Below, in pieces: positions 23,083-35,859 of a stretch of DNA of 64,000 nt. Each line of letters begins with the position of its first letter. Position 1 is the first letter of the stretch. Origin of the DNA: Phocoena phocoena. Its lineage: Eukaryota; Chordata; Mammalia; Artiodactyla; Phocoenidae. The translations under genes and the position numbers were made by a program. Where the stretch lies: NCBI RefSeq assembly GCF_963924675.1, contig NC_089232.1, forward strand, positions 28,656,842 through 28,720,841, read 5' to 3'. The notes below the pieces were generated by a model that had not been told where the DNA came from, did no database searches, and saw only the letters and a list, made by a program, of their open reading frames with translations.

Positions 23083-24910
23083 CAGTGTCTGCCTTTTGAT
23101 TTGTGTGCTTATTAGTCCATTTGCATTTAATATAATTATTAATATGGTTGGGTTTTGCTCTTTACTTTCTATGTTTTTCATGTCTTTTTTGTTCTTATTT
23201 ATCTTTTACTTCTTTTTTGTATTAAATATTTTGTAGTATACTATTTTAATTCTTCCGTAAACCTTTTAATGTTGTATTTTTTGAGGTTTTTTTTTTTTTA
23301 GAGGTTACTCTGTGGATTATAATCTTCTTTGTTTGTCACAGTCTACTTTAGGTCATTGCTCGTGTAGTTTTGATATAATATATAGAAGTAGTTTTGCTTC
23401 AGCTTAGCTCCATTTCTTCCCTCTTCTTTTGTGCTATTATTGTCATTTATATTATATCTATATTTATAAACCCAACAATACAGTGTTATAATCATTGCTT
23501 TAAAAGCTATTGTCTTTTACTGATAGTAAAAGAAGAAAAGAGAAAAAAACCCACATTTATTCAGTCTTTTATATTTAGCATATATTTACTCTTTCCTATG
23601 TTCTTCATTTTTTTTCCTCTGAATTCAAGTTACTATCTGCTATCATTTCCTTTCTGGCTTTCTTTAGTATTTCTTGTAAGGCAGATCTGCTAGCAAGGAA
23701 TTCTATTAGTCTTTGTTTATCTGGGAATATAATTCATTTTCATTTTTAAAGGCTAGTCATCAGCTAATGGTTGGTCCTGGGTGCTCAAAGAAACTTGAGC
23801 TGAGAAAGGTGTCTACCCTTTGTTAGTGGACTTGTATGTGGGTTAGGGAGTGCATTCAAAATTCAGGCAAGTTTTCAAGTCTGCTGAGCTTTTATATTCT
23901 GCCAAGCCTTCTCCTATGTGCAGGCCTGCAGTCTCCTAGTCAGCTAAGGATGTGTGGAGTGCTTAGGCCCTTTTAGGTGTCCCCTGCATTTGTGCACAGC
24001 TTCTCAGTCAGCTAGGCGTATTCAGAGAGCTATCAGGTTATTCTATGGTTCTCTTATTTCCAGGACTTCCCTGTTAAGTTTTTGGTTAGTCCTCCAGTCT
24101 GCTCTTTGTTCCAACCTAGACGAACTTCAGGCCAGTAGAGCTGGAGGTTCCCCCCACTCTCTTCCTATTTTAAAATGAATTTGCTACTTTTCCTAACAAC
24201 ACCACTCCATCTAAGATTTTCACCCTCTGCTCCAAATCATGTCAGCCCCTAACTGAAGAGAAGCTGCTGATTTTCCTGACAAGCCATAACCAGTGATGGG
24301 GTGAGGGGAGGTGGAGAGGGTGATGGAGGTAGCCCCAGGCAAGAATGCCACAAAGTCCCTCTCTATTTAGCAGTTTTCATGAATAAACCCTTCTCAATTT
24401 GTTGTTCTCCTCTGCAGAGTCCTTTCCAATTTCCGGAGTCTTGAAATGGTTGTTTGGGACAGTTTTGTCTAGTTTATATTTGCTTTTTGGGTAGAAGATT
24501 TGCTAAGCTCTTCTGTGTGCCATAGTTGGAAGTCTATCCTTGGGTACTTTATTTTATGGGATGATTTTTGTGGCATTGATATGATCATTTTATATTTCCC
24601 TTTATTTATTTTTTCCTAGCAATGGCCTTTATTCTTTATGTAATGAGTTTCATTGGTGGATTTTCAAAGTTTTCTGTATTCTTGGGAAAAATCTTTTTTT
24701 GATTATAATTTATTAAGTCCTGTAATATATATATTGATTTTTAATAATTTGACATTAATTTTTCCATTCATGTTTTTTTGGAAACTTAATCCTGGATTTG
24801 TCTTAATGTACAGTGAAAACTAATTCAGGCTAGAAATTTTGCCTGAGGAATATATCTGTGGCCCTAAAGAAGACTGAGTTGAGCTAAAGGTGATGCAATT
24901 CCTTTTATAG

Positions 24911-25115
24911 GCATTATCCTGCACTGAAAACTCTGGAACATCTAGAGCATACCTATCTGCCTCAAGTAAGCCATTATCGATTCTGCAAGGTGATGGTGGA
25001 CAATATCCCCAAGCTTCGAGAAGAAATTAAGGATGTTTCTATGTCTGATCTCAAAGACTTTCTGGAGAGTATCCGCAAACATTCAGACAAAATTGGAGAG
25101 ACTGCCATGAAGCAA
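24911..25115 (+). CDS. EXOC6B: EXOC6B internal exon D
   Basis: This 205-nt exon has its acceptor in TTCCTTTTATAG. The first G completes the split arginine codon and 68 codons follow, beginning HYPALKTLEHLEHTYLPQ and ending HSDKIGETAMKQ in phase 0. HYPALKTLEHLEHTYLPQVS is the EXOC6B form; EXOC6 reads YYSALKTMEQLENVYFPWVS. The block SMSDLKDFLESIRKHSDKIG is shared by vertebrate Sec15 proteins. There is no stop or frameshift. The donor is CAA|GTAGGT, with A rather than the usual G at the last exon base and G at +4, so it looks weaker than the other three donors. The next EXOC6B exon (expected to begin AQQQRN) was not found in the remaining 38.9 kb. Confidence 0.97.
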
Positions 25116-26439
25116 GTAGGTCTTGGGTTTATGATAGGTTGGCCAATGACTTTGCAAGTATTCTGTTAAGCACAGATTTCTTTTTGCTAAATGTCTTAAT
25201 TGTTTCTTGTCATTTTAGGGAAGTCCTTCATCTTTATGGGAACACATGATTTTAAAATATCTTTTATTTTCTTAGCAGAGCAGTGAATTATTTACTAGTA
25301 TATTGTTTTGCTCTGTGAATATTCAGTACATACTGATTGATTGTGATGGTTTATATTGGTGCTTTGAAGAGGCTTTTCTATTTTTTGAATACTTTTCTTG
25401 ACTTTGGGTATGATTTGAAGCCCAAGATTTTTTTTCCCCCCAAGATTTTTAAAAGTTCTCTTTCTAGTTAATGAGCTAAATTGTGCTGCAGGTACCTTTG
25501 GTTGATTATTTACTGTGTAAGCAAGATGTCATGTTATATATGAATATTTCTATAACTGTTATTTCTGATATCAATGGGTATCAGTGAAAAAAGGCCTTTT
25601 GGGAAATGCTGGGAATTATGATCACAGAAAGGAATTTGTTTATAGCTTATAAATTAACAATGTGTTGAAAGTATTTTGATTTTTTTCTTTCAATATCTTC
25701 ATCTCTAAGTTATGAAAGCCACAAGGAACGTCCAGAAGTACTTTGTCGTTATGAATAAAGAACAGTAATAATTTACAGTATTACTTGCTCTTTTGAAATT
25801 TAAGTCACACTGCTTTTATTAAAATTTCTCAGTATACCTTATGATGTAACCTATAACAATAAGTAGAAGATCCAGCTGTTTATAGAAAGTGTTTTTTGGT
25901 TCTATAAACAACTGTGTTCTTGAATAAGTCATTTGTAGTTCTTAATTCTGTGAGGAATGAGGGAGTAGGTCATATTTTGGGTCATATTTTTGGTCTCAGC
26001 TAGCCTTGGTAATCTTTTAGATATGTCTTTGATTCTGCAAAAGAGATCTGCCTCTTTGGAAATCCCTTTCCTAAGGGAATACACATATTCTTTTCCCAAT
26101 TCTTCTTTTAATTTCCTTATTGTTATACTTTACGAAGTGGAAAGCTTAAAACTAGTTGATGATAAACCCTGATGGAAATAATCATATCATGTCATTTTTT
26201 TTAGTGGTGAAGAAACAAAATTAATCATTGAAAATACACTTTTGCCTTGCTGTGTATATTTTGAGTACAGGAATGAAGGTATCTTGTAAGACAAGTCTTT
26301 ATTGTGGTTGACAAAGTTTTACTAATTTTTCAAAATATACAAGAGTATAGTACAAAGTTGCTTTTCCTAGGCCTTTGCTTGAGAAATTACTTCCTTTTTG
26401 GTGAAAGAGAGGATTCCACGAAGAATATTGTTATTTCAT

Positions 26440-26570
26440 TTAATGTGAGATATCTGGTCTCTCCCCTAATTATCTGAAGAAATTAAGGCCTAGGCCAGGG
26501 AAGTGATTTGCTCAAGTTCAGACAGCTTGTAAAGGTCAGATTCTGTAGTAGAATTCAGATTAGACTGAGA
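26440..26570 (-). mobile_element. MIR fragment (inverted)
   Basis: 'CTCTCCCCTAATTATCTGAA', 'GAAGTGATTTGCTCAAGTTC' and 'AGACAGCTTGTAAAG' follow the reverse complement of MIR. Strongly decayed. Confidence 0.5.
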
Positions 26571-27309
26571 TGAATTTGTCTGCTATGGCACTCAAAATGT
26601 GTAAACTGTTAGCTGTTGGCTGTATTTTTGTCATTTAAAGAAATGGTGAAGAAACCTTTCGTGAATTCAGGACTTTTTAATTAACTGATAACCCTTTATT
26701 CCTCCTATAGCATTTTTCATCTTAAGTATAGCTCTTATTGCATGTATTACTATCCTATGCTATGGTATATATAAGATCATTGAATAAAGATATCTTACAC
26801 ATTTTAAAATCTTGTAGTACCTAAAAAGTAAGGAAAGTAGGAGGGAGAGAAACTACCATATACTTTGTACGTAGTATGTGTTCAGTAAATATTTGTTTGA
26901 ATTCATGGATGTTAGAAAAGAGGGAGAGGATCTGGTTTATTTCTCACTTATGTCAAGCCCAAAATGATGTTTCTGATTTGTGATGGTTTTCTTTGCAATG
27001 GTGATTTAAGGAAAGTTTCCATTATATGGGTCTGTCATTTTTAATATGGTTTTGAAGATGCTGCAAAAGGGGAAAGACCAAAGAGTATTGCATGTGGTAG
27101 GGTTTTTAAGGGCTAGGCATGGATGTGACACATCATCACTTCTTCTCTGATTTCACTGGCCAGAACTTAATAACATGGCCATAGCAACCTGTAAGGGATG
27201 CTGGGGAATATAATCTCACTCTGTCTAAGAGAAGAACACAGTTTTGGTGCATAGTAGCTAGTCTCTGGCACAGTTCTACCCTTTTGGTCATCAAATATTT
27301 CTTCACTCC

Positions 27310-27624
27310 TTTTTTTTTTAAAATAAATTTATTTATTTATGGCTGTGTTGGGTCTTCGTTGCTGCGCGTGAGCTTTCTCTAGTTGTGGCAAGTGGGGGCT
27401 ACTCTTCGTTGCAGTGTGTGGGCTTCTCGTTGTGGTGGCTTCTCTTGTTGTAGAGCATGGGCTCTAGGTGTACAGGCTCAGTAGTTGTGGCTCGTAGGCT
27501 CAGTAGTTGTGGCACACGGGCCTAGTTGCTCCACTGCATGTGGGATCTTCCCGGACCAGGGCTCGAACCCGTGTTCCCTGCAGTGGCAGGGGGATTCTTA
27601 ACCACTGCGCCATCAGGGAATTCC
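27310..27624 (-). mobile_element. CHR-type SINE, long form
   Basis: T-run and ATTT-rich tail at the left (27310-27340), then the long-form body, and CATCAGGGAATTCC at the right end. A weak duplication, TTCACTCCT (27303-27311) against TTCACTCTT (27632-27640), flanks it. Confidence 0.9.
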
Positions 27625-27639
27625 ATATCTGTTCACTCT

Positions 27640-29420
27640 TCCTCTCATCCATAGAACATACTTGTCCCTTCCCTAAGGAATACAACTCAATATCCCATCT
27701 AGTTACTACATCCATCTCAAAGTATGATATCTTCCAGGGATGCTCAGTACTCTCCATCAGATCCAGATGTGGCTCTTCAGTGGGCTGATGACCAGGAACT
27801 AAGATAGGTTATCTGCACCTGTGGCCCTCCCACCCTCAGTATACCATGGAGAAGCTAGAACAGAATAGCTACAACAAAAACTTCCATTTAGAAAAGGGAA
27901 GAACAGGAGATGTACAGTATTACCTGCTTCATAGCCAATCATGTAATCCTTTTGGGCCATCATTGGGAAATCTTTCTGCCTTAGTAGTAGGGGAACTTCC
28001 TTGTCTAGATGTTGATTCTGTGGAAAGAACTCCTTTGCCCATTGTGCTCCTGGGCTCTTGGCTGCATCTTAGTTTTTCTTTCCCTATTTTTTTCTGTGTA
28101 CATTTCTGAAGTGTGTGCTGGGGAATATACCTTCATTTGAAGATTTTTCTCTCTCTCTCTGTAGATATACACATACATCTACATTTACTCTTATATCTAC
28201 AACCACATTTATATCTCTATCTTTCAGTGCTTACTTTCTGCTTCTACAAGTTTAGGAGCCCAAGGGTTGTTTTAAGGTTCTGAACAAAGTTTTATTTAGT
28301 CCAGATTTGTGGGGTTTTGACATTATAGTTAACTCAAAACTTAGTAGACCTCTGATCTGTCTCTTTCCAATAGGTTCTATTTAGATACCATACCCACTGT
28401 TCTTTTCTAAATATAACTTTCAGGAATGATTTTTTTTCTTCTTCTCTGTTTGGGGAGGTAGTAGAGTTGGGGGAGCATAACCCTTGCCTCATGTCTCTTT
28501 CTTACTTAGGCCCTACTTGGAGGCTATATGAAATAACGGGTAAGAAAACCATACCTGAATCTAATTTTTGCCTCAGGATTAAGTCACTTTGTTCAAGGAG
28601 GTCTTCTTTGGACTTAATTGCTCAAAATTTACCATCTTTTTCTTTTACTATTTGGGATCTATATGTGTTCAGCTTTCTAACCCTCTGAGGCCCAAGTTTC
28701 TGACCTTGTGCTATTCCCTGTAATTTCAGTTTTCAAAGTAGGAAATTCTGTGCTCATCGTTTTTGTGTAAAACCTTGCTAAAAGCAGAAAGCAAATGCCA
28801 ATATACACTATAACTCTCTCTCTACATTCACATATAGAGCTACAGACCCAATAGACACGCGGTGTGCCTTTTCATTTATTACAGGTTCCAGTTTTGCCAG
28901 TTGTTTTGCCACAGTATCACAGGGCTTTTCAGGCCTTTGACTTGCTAAATATATATTCTTGTGGCCTACTGCCTGACCTCTAAACTGATGTCATTTATTT
29001 TAGGTTTTTTTGTTATGGCAACACCATTCTTCCAATGCCAGTGCCTGTTTCTTTAAATAATGATGCCTGTTGTAATAGCTAAGCTCTAAAATCTCACCGT
29101 AGAAATTTTATTTTTCGCTCATGTGACGTCCAAAATGGATGTTCCTGGTTGGGTAGCTCTTCTTTAAGTGACTGTGAAGCGATCCAGGACTCTTCCAACT
29201 TGTGGCTCTATCACTTCAACATGTGGCTTTCAATGTTACAGCAGTAGAGAAAAAAGTAAATAATGCCTGGAGATTTTTTTTTTTTAATTGACCAGGCTTG
29301 TAAGTGATACATATGACTGCTGCCAACATTACATCAGCAGAAGCTCATACACTGCAAGCGAGGATTAGAAATATAGTCTATCTGTGTGACCAGGAGAAAG
29401 AGGAAATGCGTTTGGCGAAT
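27640..29420. other. Intronic DNA with unclassified old repeat-like blocks
   Basis: No gene. Blocks such as 27130-27200 ('GGCCAGAACTTAATAACATG', 'GGCCATAGCAACCTG') and 29090-29240 ('TCATGTGACGTCCAAAATGG', 'CAACTTGTGGCTCTATCACT') recall a mammalian interspersed repeat family, but I cannot name it. The rest shows nothing I recognise. Confidence 0.35.
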
Positions 29421-30177
29421 ACCTAGCTAGTCTGCTACAACCTGCTATTACAGAGCTTAGAAAAATACATATTTCCATGTCTCTTGTCTGTTTTTCTTCA
29501 CAATTTCATCTCTTTGACATTTCTCCCCATATGTTTGCTTTCTAATTTACTAATCCAGTTTTTAGCATTGTCTATGCCACTATTCAGAACTTTATCATCA
29601 TCATCAGTTTTAGTTCAGCAACTGCAGTTTTGGCCTTAAAAATGTGTTCTTTTCCTTAAAAAAAATTCTAAGTGACCTTTAGAATCATACAAGAAAACAG
29701 ATTTGAAAATATCACTTAATATTGATAGTTGGTCTGGGAGCTTCTGGAAATTATATAAATGATTGTGCTTTTTCTTGGTGGACATCTCCCGTTTTCTTCT
29801 TCCACTTACCCTATCCTGAGTTGCTGCATTGACCCATGGGTGGGGCTTTGTCCTTAGTACAATGAAATGATGGAGGCAGTTGGTAGATTGGCTTATCTTT
29901 GGGATATACCAGTTAAACTACCAGAAGGACTCCACCCTAATTAGGGTTTAATGAGCAAATGTGGCTCCAAACTTTTACCTGAGATTATAATCTCAAACTG
30001 TTTGTTGTCCAGTTTTATCAAGAGATATGATGCAAAAAATACTATTTGAGGATGATGCAAAAATACTGTTTGAGGATGACCTGAAGGATATGTAGTTTAT
30101 ACATTTCTCTGTATTCCAACTATTATATTGTCTCTGGATAAAGCTTTATCTGTAGGAAGCTTTTTGCTTTGATTACA

Positions 30178-30718
30178 TGTGGTAGGCAGAATTCTAAGAT
30201 GGTCCCCAGGATTCCTGCCCCCTGGTCTGTGCATCTTGTAAAATCCTCTCCCTTGAGCGTGTGAACCTAATATGTAAGGTGAGAACCTTTAAAAGAGGGT
30301 CTAGAGGTCAGATATAAAGTTAGAGAGATTAAAAACTGCAGCAGATGCTTTACTATTGGTCTTGAAGAAACAGAATGCCATGTTTTGGAGGGGGCCACAC
30401 GGCAGGGAACTGTAGGCAGCCTTGAGTTGCTGAGAGCTATCCCCAGCCGACAGTCAGCAAGAAAATGGGGACCTGAGTCCTACAACCACAAGGAACTGGA
30501 TTCTGCCAACAATATGAGTGAACTTAGAAGACTGTGAGCTCCAGATGAAACCACAGACCTGACTGACATCATGATTTCAGCCTGTCGAGACCCTGAGCAG
30601 AAGGCCCAGCAAAAACATGTTGAATTCCTGACCCATGGAAACTTAGATAATAATTGTGTGTAGTTTCAAGTCACTAAGTTTATAGTAGTATGTTACCCAG
30701 CAGTAGAAAACTAATACA
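30178..30718 (+). mobile_element. MLT1-like MaLR (ERVL) LTR relic
   Basis: Starts TGTGGTAGGCAGAATTCTA and ends near CAGTAGAAAACTAATACA, typical limits of MLT1-class MaLR LTRs. Internal blocks include 'GTGAACCTAATATGTAAGGT', 'GAGACCCTGAGCAG' and 'TGTGTAGTTTCAAGTCACT'. It is a solitary LTR of an ancient non-infectious retrotransposon and has no coding part. Confidence 0.75.
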
Positions 30719-32154
30719 CTCTGTTATTTTGGTCTTGAATAGAATTACTTTTTACTAAACTGTACATTTTTATTTTAATTTTGCCTTTGGGTCTAGGAAA
30801 CAATGGTATAGTCAGTCTGGTTTAAAAGGTGTCAAGCTAGAAGTTTCTGAGTCTTTCACTTGTCTTCCAATATACAATACCTGGGAAGCTGCAGAAAAGT
30901 AAGAAAAATGTATAAGTATGAAAACTAGGATAGAAGAAGTTCAATCATATAGCAGAATCTGAGGAGGAATTTAAAAATTGTCCATTCTACTGTGTATTAC
31001 CATGTCGAATTTTAAGTCAAGCGGTCTTATTTTACAAAAAAAACGTTTCATGTTCCTGTATATTATCTTTTTAACACGGTATTGTAATGAAAGCATTTAA
31101 TGGACCCACCTATGAGTCTTCCATGGGAAGTAGAGCCATAGTTAAAGCAAGTAGAAAAACCCTCCCTTTTATCCTGTTCCATTTTCTGTGTTGATATTCT
31201 TACAGTGTGCTTCCAAAATACTGTGTATGTCTTATTTTTAAATAATCAGCTTAGCTTGAACTGTTTTATAAAAAATGTCTAAAGTAGTTCTTCGTTAATT
31301 GTCTGCTGTTTTTTAGTTCTCCTTTTGCAATTGATTTCTGTAATTCACTTGTTATGGAATTGATTTGTGCAGGAGGGAAGTTCTGTATTTGTTATTTTGG
31401 TTAGTTTGCCTTAGGCTTTGTGGGACTAAATAACATTTGTAAGGTAAACATTCTTGGCTAGGTTGATTTCTATGTGGGGCCCTTTAACAAAGGGAAGGAT
31501 TTACTTACTTTTAAAATTCTAACTTGGCTTTGCCAAATTATATAGGTTATATGACTGATGCTTAGAACAGGAACTGGTTGCTTATAAAAGAAATGGAAGG
31601 CTCCCCAGGCATTCTTCCTTTAGTAACTAGTTTTAAAGAAACTGCTCCTTGGGTGAGATTAACTGTCACCATGGTTCTGTCAGCCCTTGACTTTCTTTGA
31701 TTAAGTCTTGACTAGAGCAAAATGTGCTGTTTTATTTATTGTGTAGAACATCTTTGACTTAAATCAGGCATAGTACTACCAACTGAGTTCACATAGGCCA
31801 TGCAATGACTGCCAAGTAAAAGCAGTATTGCTGTTGAAATCTCTTTTGCGCTGGATGCTATGCAAAACTTCCACAGAATATGGCCTTTGGAGTCAAAGAA
31901 GTTGGTGCTCACTTGGTTTGGTGTTCCTGGATTTACTTTTTATTTTCTTTTCTTCTTGATTTTGGTATTTTTGTGTTTGTACTAATTCTTGCTCCTTATT
32001 CTTTGATGATGTGGATGGCCTGCGGGTAAGGTGGGGGAATGTGAGAGCTGTGTTATATGGGATTCTTGAAGTAGGCAACAATCAGAGTAGCTTATGATAG
32101 ATAGTACAATTTTAGAATCTGAAGAGGATAGTAGGGATTTAGTTTACTGTTCAG

Positions 32155-32365
32155 TAATATGATAGTTAACAGAATAGACTTTGGAGTTTGGATTAGACTC
32201 CTAGATTTGTCATTTGCTAGCTGTATGACAGTGGGCAAGTTACTAAACATCACATTCAGTCTTCACAACTGTACAGTTGGAATTTTTAATCTTCTTTGAA
32301 AAGATGTGGAAATATTTAGGGAAATCAAGTACTTAGCTTAGTCCCAGGCTTATAATACATGTTAA
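32155..32365 (+). mobile_element. MIR SINE
   Basis: 'AGAATAGACTTTGGAGTTTG', 'CTAGCTGTATGACAGTGGGC', 'AAGTTACTAAACATC' follow the sense MIR consensus. Confidence 0.7.
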
Positions 32366-33007
32366 ATTAAAAGAAAGAAAGAAAAAGAACCATCCTAGAT
32401 GAATGGTGAACGTAAATAGATTCTAAGAGTATGGAGAAGGGGAAGATTAAAATTAGAGTTAAACTTGATGATTGAACTACTTTTAATTTTATTCCTAAAA
32501 TTCAATTTTCTGTGACAATTTTCAGCCTTGAATTAGATCTCATTTTTAATCATTTTTTTCTCCTTACCATAAAAATTATTTCTATTGTATACACTTCTAA
32601 AATATTTTGAACCTGAGTTCAGTTAAAAAGATGACAATTAAATTTAAAAGATCAATGACCCTTGATTCATGTTGAGTGAAAGAAGAAAGAGAATTTATTC
32701 CTTAAATCTAATTTGATGGCAATATTACAGTTTGCTTTTGAGTTTTCTTCAGGATAAAAAGGAAACTATATGGTGTGTATATATATAATAAACATATTAT
32801 TTATTTGCTTTGGCTAAGCAAAGCATACCAGCTTATCAGGAGAAATTTTCTTGTTATTAAATTTTAAGAGAAAATTGTCATATGGGTTCTCAGTATAATT
32901 TGTGAACATGGATTTTTAGTGTGCTCATCCTAAAATAGACCATTACTTTAGAGGAACAGCAGCTATTGCAATACTTACACCATCTCTCACAAATATACTA
33001 CATATAT

Positions 33008-33035
33008 GCATATATATATATATATATATATATAT
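33008..33035. repeat. (TA)n microsatellite
   Basis: TA repeats of about 28 bp, preceded by CATATATGCA. Confidence 0.95.
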
Positions 33036-33734
33036 GTTTCAGTTATTTTAAGATTAAATTCTTTTGAGAATATTCCTTTTACTGAGCCTTGGCTTGTACT
33101 AGAAAGCAGTAATACTTAATTTAAAACAATATGGTATCATAAGAATAAACTGCTGAGTAGAACAGAATACAAGAACAGAAATTGACCCAAATGTATAGTA
33201 TAAGAATTTAATAAGTGATAAAGGTAGTGTTATACAAGAGGCATAGACACACACAAATTAGTATTATGCCATATAGGTATAAAGTAACTTTTCCTCAGTA
33301 AACCTTATAGGCAGAAAGGTCAGAACAGTGCCTGAGAATACCATCTTCCTGTCATTTTGTGGAGGGACCTGATGGGTTCAACTTTGCTGTATAAACAGTG
33401 GGACATGCCTCAGGAGAAGGACCCTGCTCTTGTAATATTGATAGGGAAGCTGGGAGAAGGGCAAGAACATCTAGTCAATATGTACTAGGTGGATCCTTGC
33501 TGGTCAGAGAAGTGACTTGGCTAGGGGAATTCTATCAATGCCTCTTAGATTAGCTAAAGAGACTTAGTATTCTTCAGATGAGCTGACTCAGTCTATTGAG
33601 TTAGTAACTAGTTTTACCAGTTCATTGCTAAGCTTTGAGAATGGGGAAGGTAGAGAGCCACTAGGGCCCTCCAAGGTAGCATCTCATGGCACTAGGGAAT
33701 GCTGTTAGCATGACTGCTGCTTTACTTATCTGTC

Positions 33735-33840
33735 TTCCCAACCAGTTTATGGTCTCTGTAAGGACAGAGGTATGTTTTTTACCTTTATATCTTCAGCACC
33801 TTGCTAGCATAGTGCTTGGTCATAGTAGATAGTTAATAAA
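33735..33840 (+). mobile_element. L2 3' end fragment
   Basis: 'GGTCTCTGTAAGGACAGAGG', 'TATCTTCAGCACCTTGCTAG', 'CATAGTGCTTGGTCATAGTA' and 'GATAGTTAATAAAT' match the L2 tail in sense. Confidence 0.75.
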
Positions 33841-34119
33841 TCAACTAATTACTCTTAATTGTGTATTTAATTAAATTTAATGTACCTACACCTTAACATT
33901 TTTCAGGAAAAGCCATCCTTTTTTTTTTAATATTCTAAGGTATATCCTCTTATTCCAATTATATTCTTAAGTATATGAAAACATTAAAATTGCACTTTGA
34001 ATGGATTTTGAAACTATCTGAAAATACTGTGGAGGTACTAAGAAGTGATCAAATTAACTTCTTGTTAAAGATAGTGGGTCGAACACATATATTTCTATCT
34101 TCCACCTCTCCAAACTCAT

Positions 34120-35470
34120 AAAAACAACAGCTAAGGGAATTTTTTTAAAAAACACGAGCTCCCAAACATAAAGACTCTAGGAGAGCAGGTGATAGCAACA
34201 TTTTTTAGAAATTGGAAAGTAAAAAGATGTGTGATAATTGTCCTAACATATCCAAGAAAACTCAGTCCTAAACCAGTAGTAGAAGAAAATGAGAACAACC
34301 CAATTTTTAGTGTTTTGCAGAACCCCTATGTTTAAGAAATTGCTGGCATCAGGGAAAGGGGGTAAAATTGATGGCCAAACAGGAAGATTGGTTGAATGTC
34401 TATTTCAGAACCAGTTAGACATCTGGATTCCTTCCCCAGCTTTTTCCTATCAGTTAACTACCTGATCCCAACTCTAGCTGAAGATCAGAGAACAATAGAC
34501 ACAAACTGAAAACAGTGAAAGTTTATATACTAAATACTGAGATTTATCCTAAATCTCACAGCCCTCTTTTCTGATTTGGTTCCCAGAACCAGGCTTATAC
34601 CCTTCAGGTGTGAGATTGGAAGATAATCTGAATACTCTGAATAATATGATTAGCCCAAGAGAAGTATCCTAAAGATATGTCCACTGAGTAGTCCCCAGTA
34701 AAAAGGGCAAGTCAGATCACTTTGAAGGCCACAGTAGACTAGACTGATGTACATTCAGTCAGCTTTTTAGTTTCCCAATTTAAAATTTGAGCAGATGGCT
34801 AAGGATCACCAGATATTTGAGAAAAGATTCTAACATGAAAGTAGAGTCAGAACAAACACATACAAAGAAGCAGAAGATAGGGACTATGCAAGAAGAGGAA
34901 AACCTAAAAGGCAAAAAAACCCAAACTATTGTCAGTAGTATTAGAAAGATAATAGAAAATAAATTACATGTAAAAAGCAAGATCAGAATGCTGCATAAAA
35001 GGAGAAGTGCAGAGAACAAAAAGAATTTTAGAAATTAAAAATATGATAGCAGAAAACACTTAAAGGAGGGTTTGGAAAATAAAGTTAAAAATATATTCCA
35101 GAGGGAAGAGTAAAAAGAAAAAGAGATAGAACATGGGAAATAGAAAAGATATAAGAATATTAAGGGGCAGTCTAGGCGATCCAGCATTTGAATACTAAGC
35201 ATTCTAGAAAAATAAAGCAAAAATGAAGGGAAGGAATTCATCACAGAAATAATATGGGAAAATTTCCAAAATTCTAAGACATGAACATGCAGATTAAAGG
35301 ACCCACCAACTATCCAACAAAAGGCGTGAAAAGAGACTTATATCAAGGCATATTGTGAATTTTCAGAAGCCAGAGGACAAAGTGAAAATCCTAAATGTCT
35401 TTAGAGGTTAAGAACAATATATTATATGGCTTGGCTATGTATTGCATTTATACAGTTATAATAATTAAAT
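34120..35470 (+). mobile_element. Possible ancient L1/HAL1-like segment
   Basis: The A-rich texture and a block with 'ATATGGGAAAATTTCCAAAA', 'GAACATGCAGATTAAAGGAC' and 'AAGAGACTTATATCAAGGCA' followed by '…TTTTCAGAAGCCAGAGGACAAAG' recall the ORF1-side part of an old L1-type LINE. No intact frame is present. The class is uncertain. Confidence 0.4.
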
Positions 35471-35579
35471 GCTAAAAGTTAATATAGGTAATTAATCCAT
35501 TGGTTTATCTCTGTTGTAGAGGGATACGTGAATGGACACTGCACAGATATTTGGTGCTGGTGTTAAGAATGTGAAAGAG

Positions 35580-35781
35580 GGCTTCCCTGGTGGTGCAGTG
35601 GTTGAGAGTCCGCCTGCCGATGCAGGGGATGCGGGTTCGTGCCCCTGTCTGGGAAGATCCCACATGCTGCGGAGCGGCTAGGCCCGTGAGCCATGGCCGC
35701 TGAGCCTGCGTGTCCGGAGCCTGTGCTCCGCAACGGGAGAGGCCCCAACAGTGAGAGGCCCGCGTACCGCAAAAAAAAACG
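35580..35781 (+). mobile_element. CHR-type SINE, short form, young looking
   Basis: Starts GGCTTCCCTGGTGGTGCAGT, has the tRNA A/B-box-like region, and ends GCCCGCGTACCGC plus nine A. The 13 bp duplication GAATGTGAAAGAG is perfect (35567-35579 and 35782-35794). Confidence 0.95.
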
Positions 35782-35859
35782 GAATGTGAAAGAGACCTTA
35801 AACCCCCGTCTTCCATGGTGGAAAGTCAATAGATAATGCTTAGAACTTAAAAACCCCAC

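Larger units (their letters stand above)
21541..24450 (-). mobile_element. Old inverted LINE-1 carrying a stack of SINEs
   Basis: Host pieces such as 'AATGTGTCTGATATTAATAT', 'AAGTGGGTTTCTTGTAAGCA', 'AAATCCTATCTGACAGTGTC' and 'TTTGCATTTAATATAATTAT' occur in the order of an old inverted L1. They are separated by SINEs at 21842-22048, about 22068-22350, about 22425-22689, 22690-22816 and 22862-23082. Right of 23760 the similarity is weaker. Confidence 0.65.
6096..24910 (+). other. EXOC6B: EXOC6B intron C-D (18.8 kb)
   Basis: Bounded by the GTAAGA donor at 6096 and the TTATAG acceptor ending at 24910. It carries an old repeat with a TG microsatellite (about 6445-6890), the nearly complete LINE-1 (7305-13113), a long block of old antisense L1 (about 13380-18960 and 21540-24450) and at least nine SINEs. 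Between 19358 and 21540, and between 24450 and 24910, I see no gene or clear repeat, only AT-rich intronic DNA. Confidence 0.9.

Noticed and set aside
30178..30718. Possible provirus at the MLT1-like LTR
   Set aside because: Only one LTR-like block is seen, with no gag/pol sequence and no partner LTR nearby; the second MLT1-like block (54131) is 24 kb away and inverted.
35580..35660. tRNA gene, because of an A-box/B-box-like arrangement
   Set aside because: The sequence is the tRNA-derived head of a SINE, with body, A-tail and target duplication.
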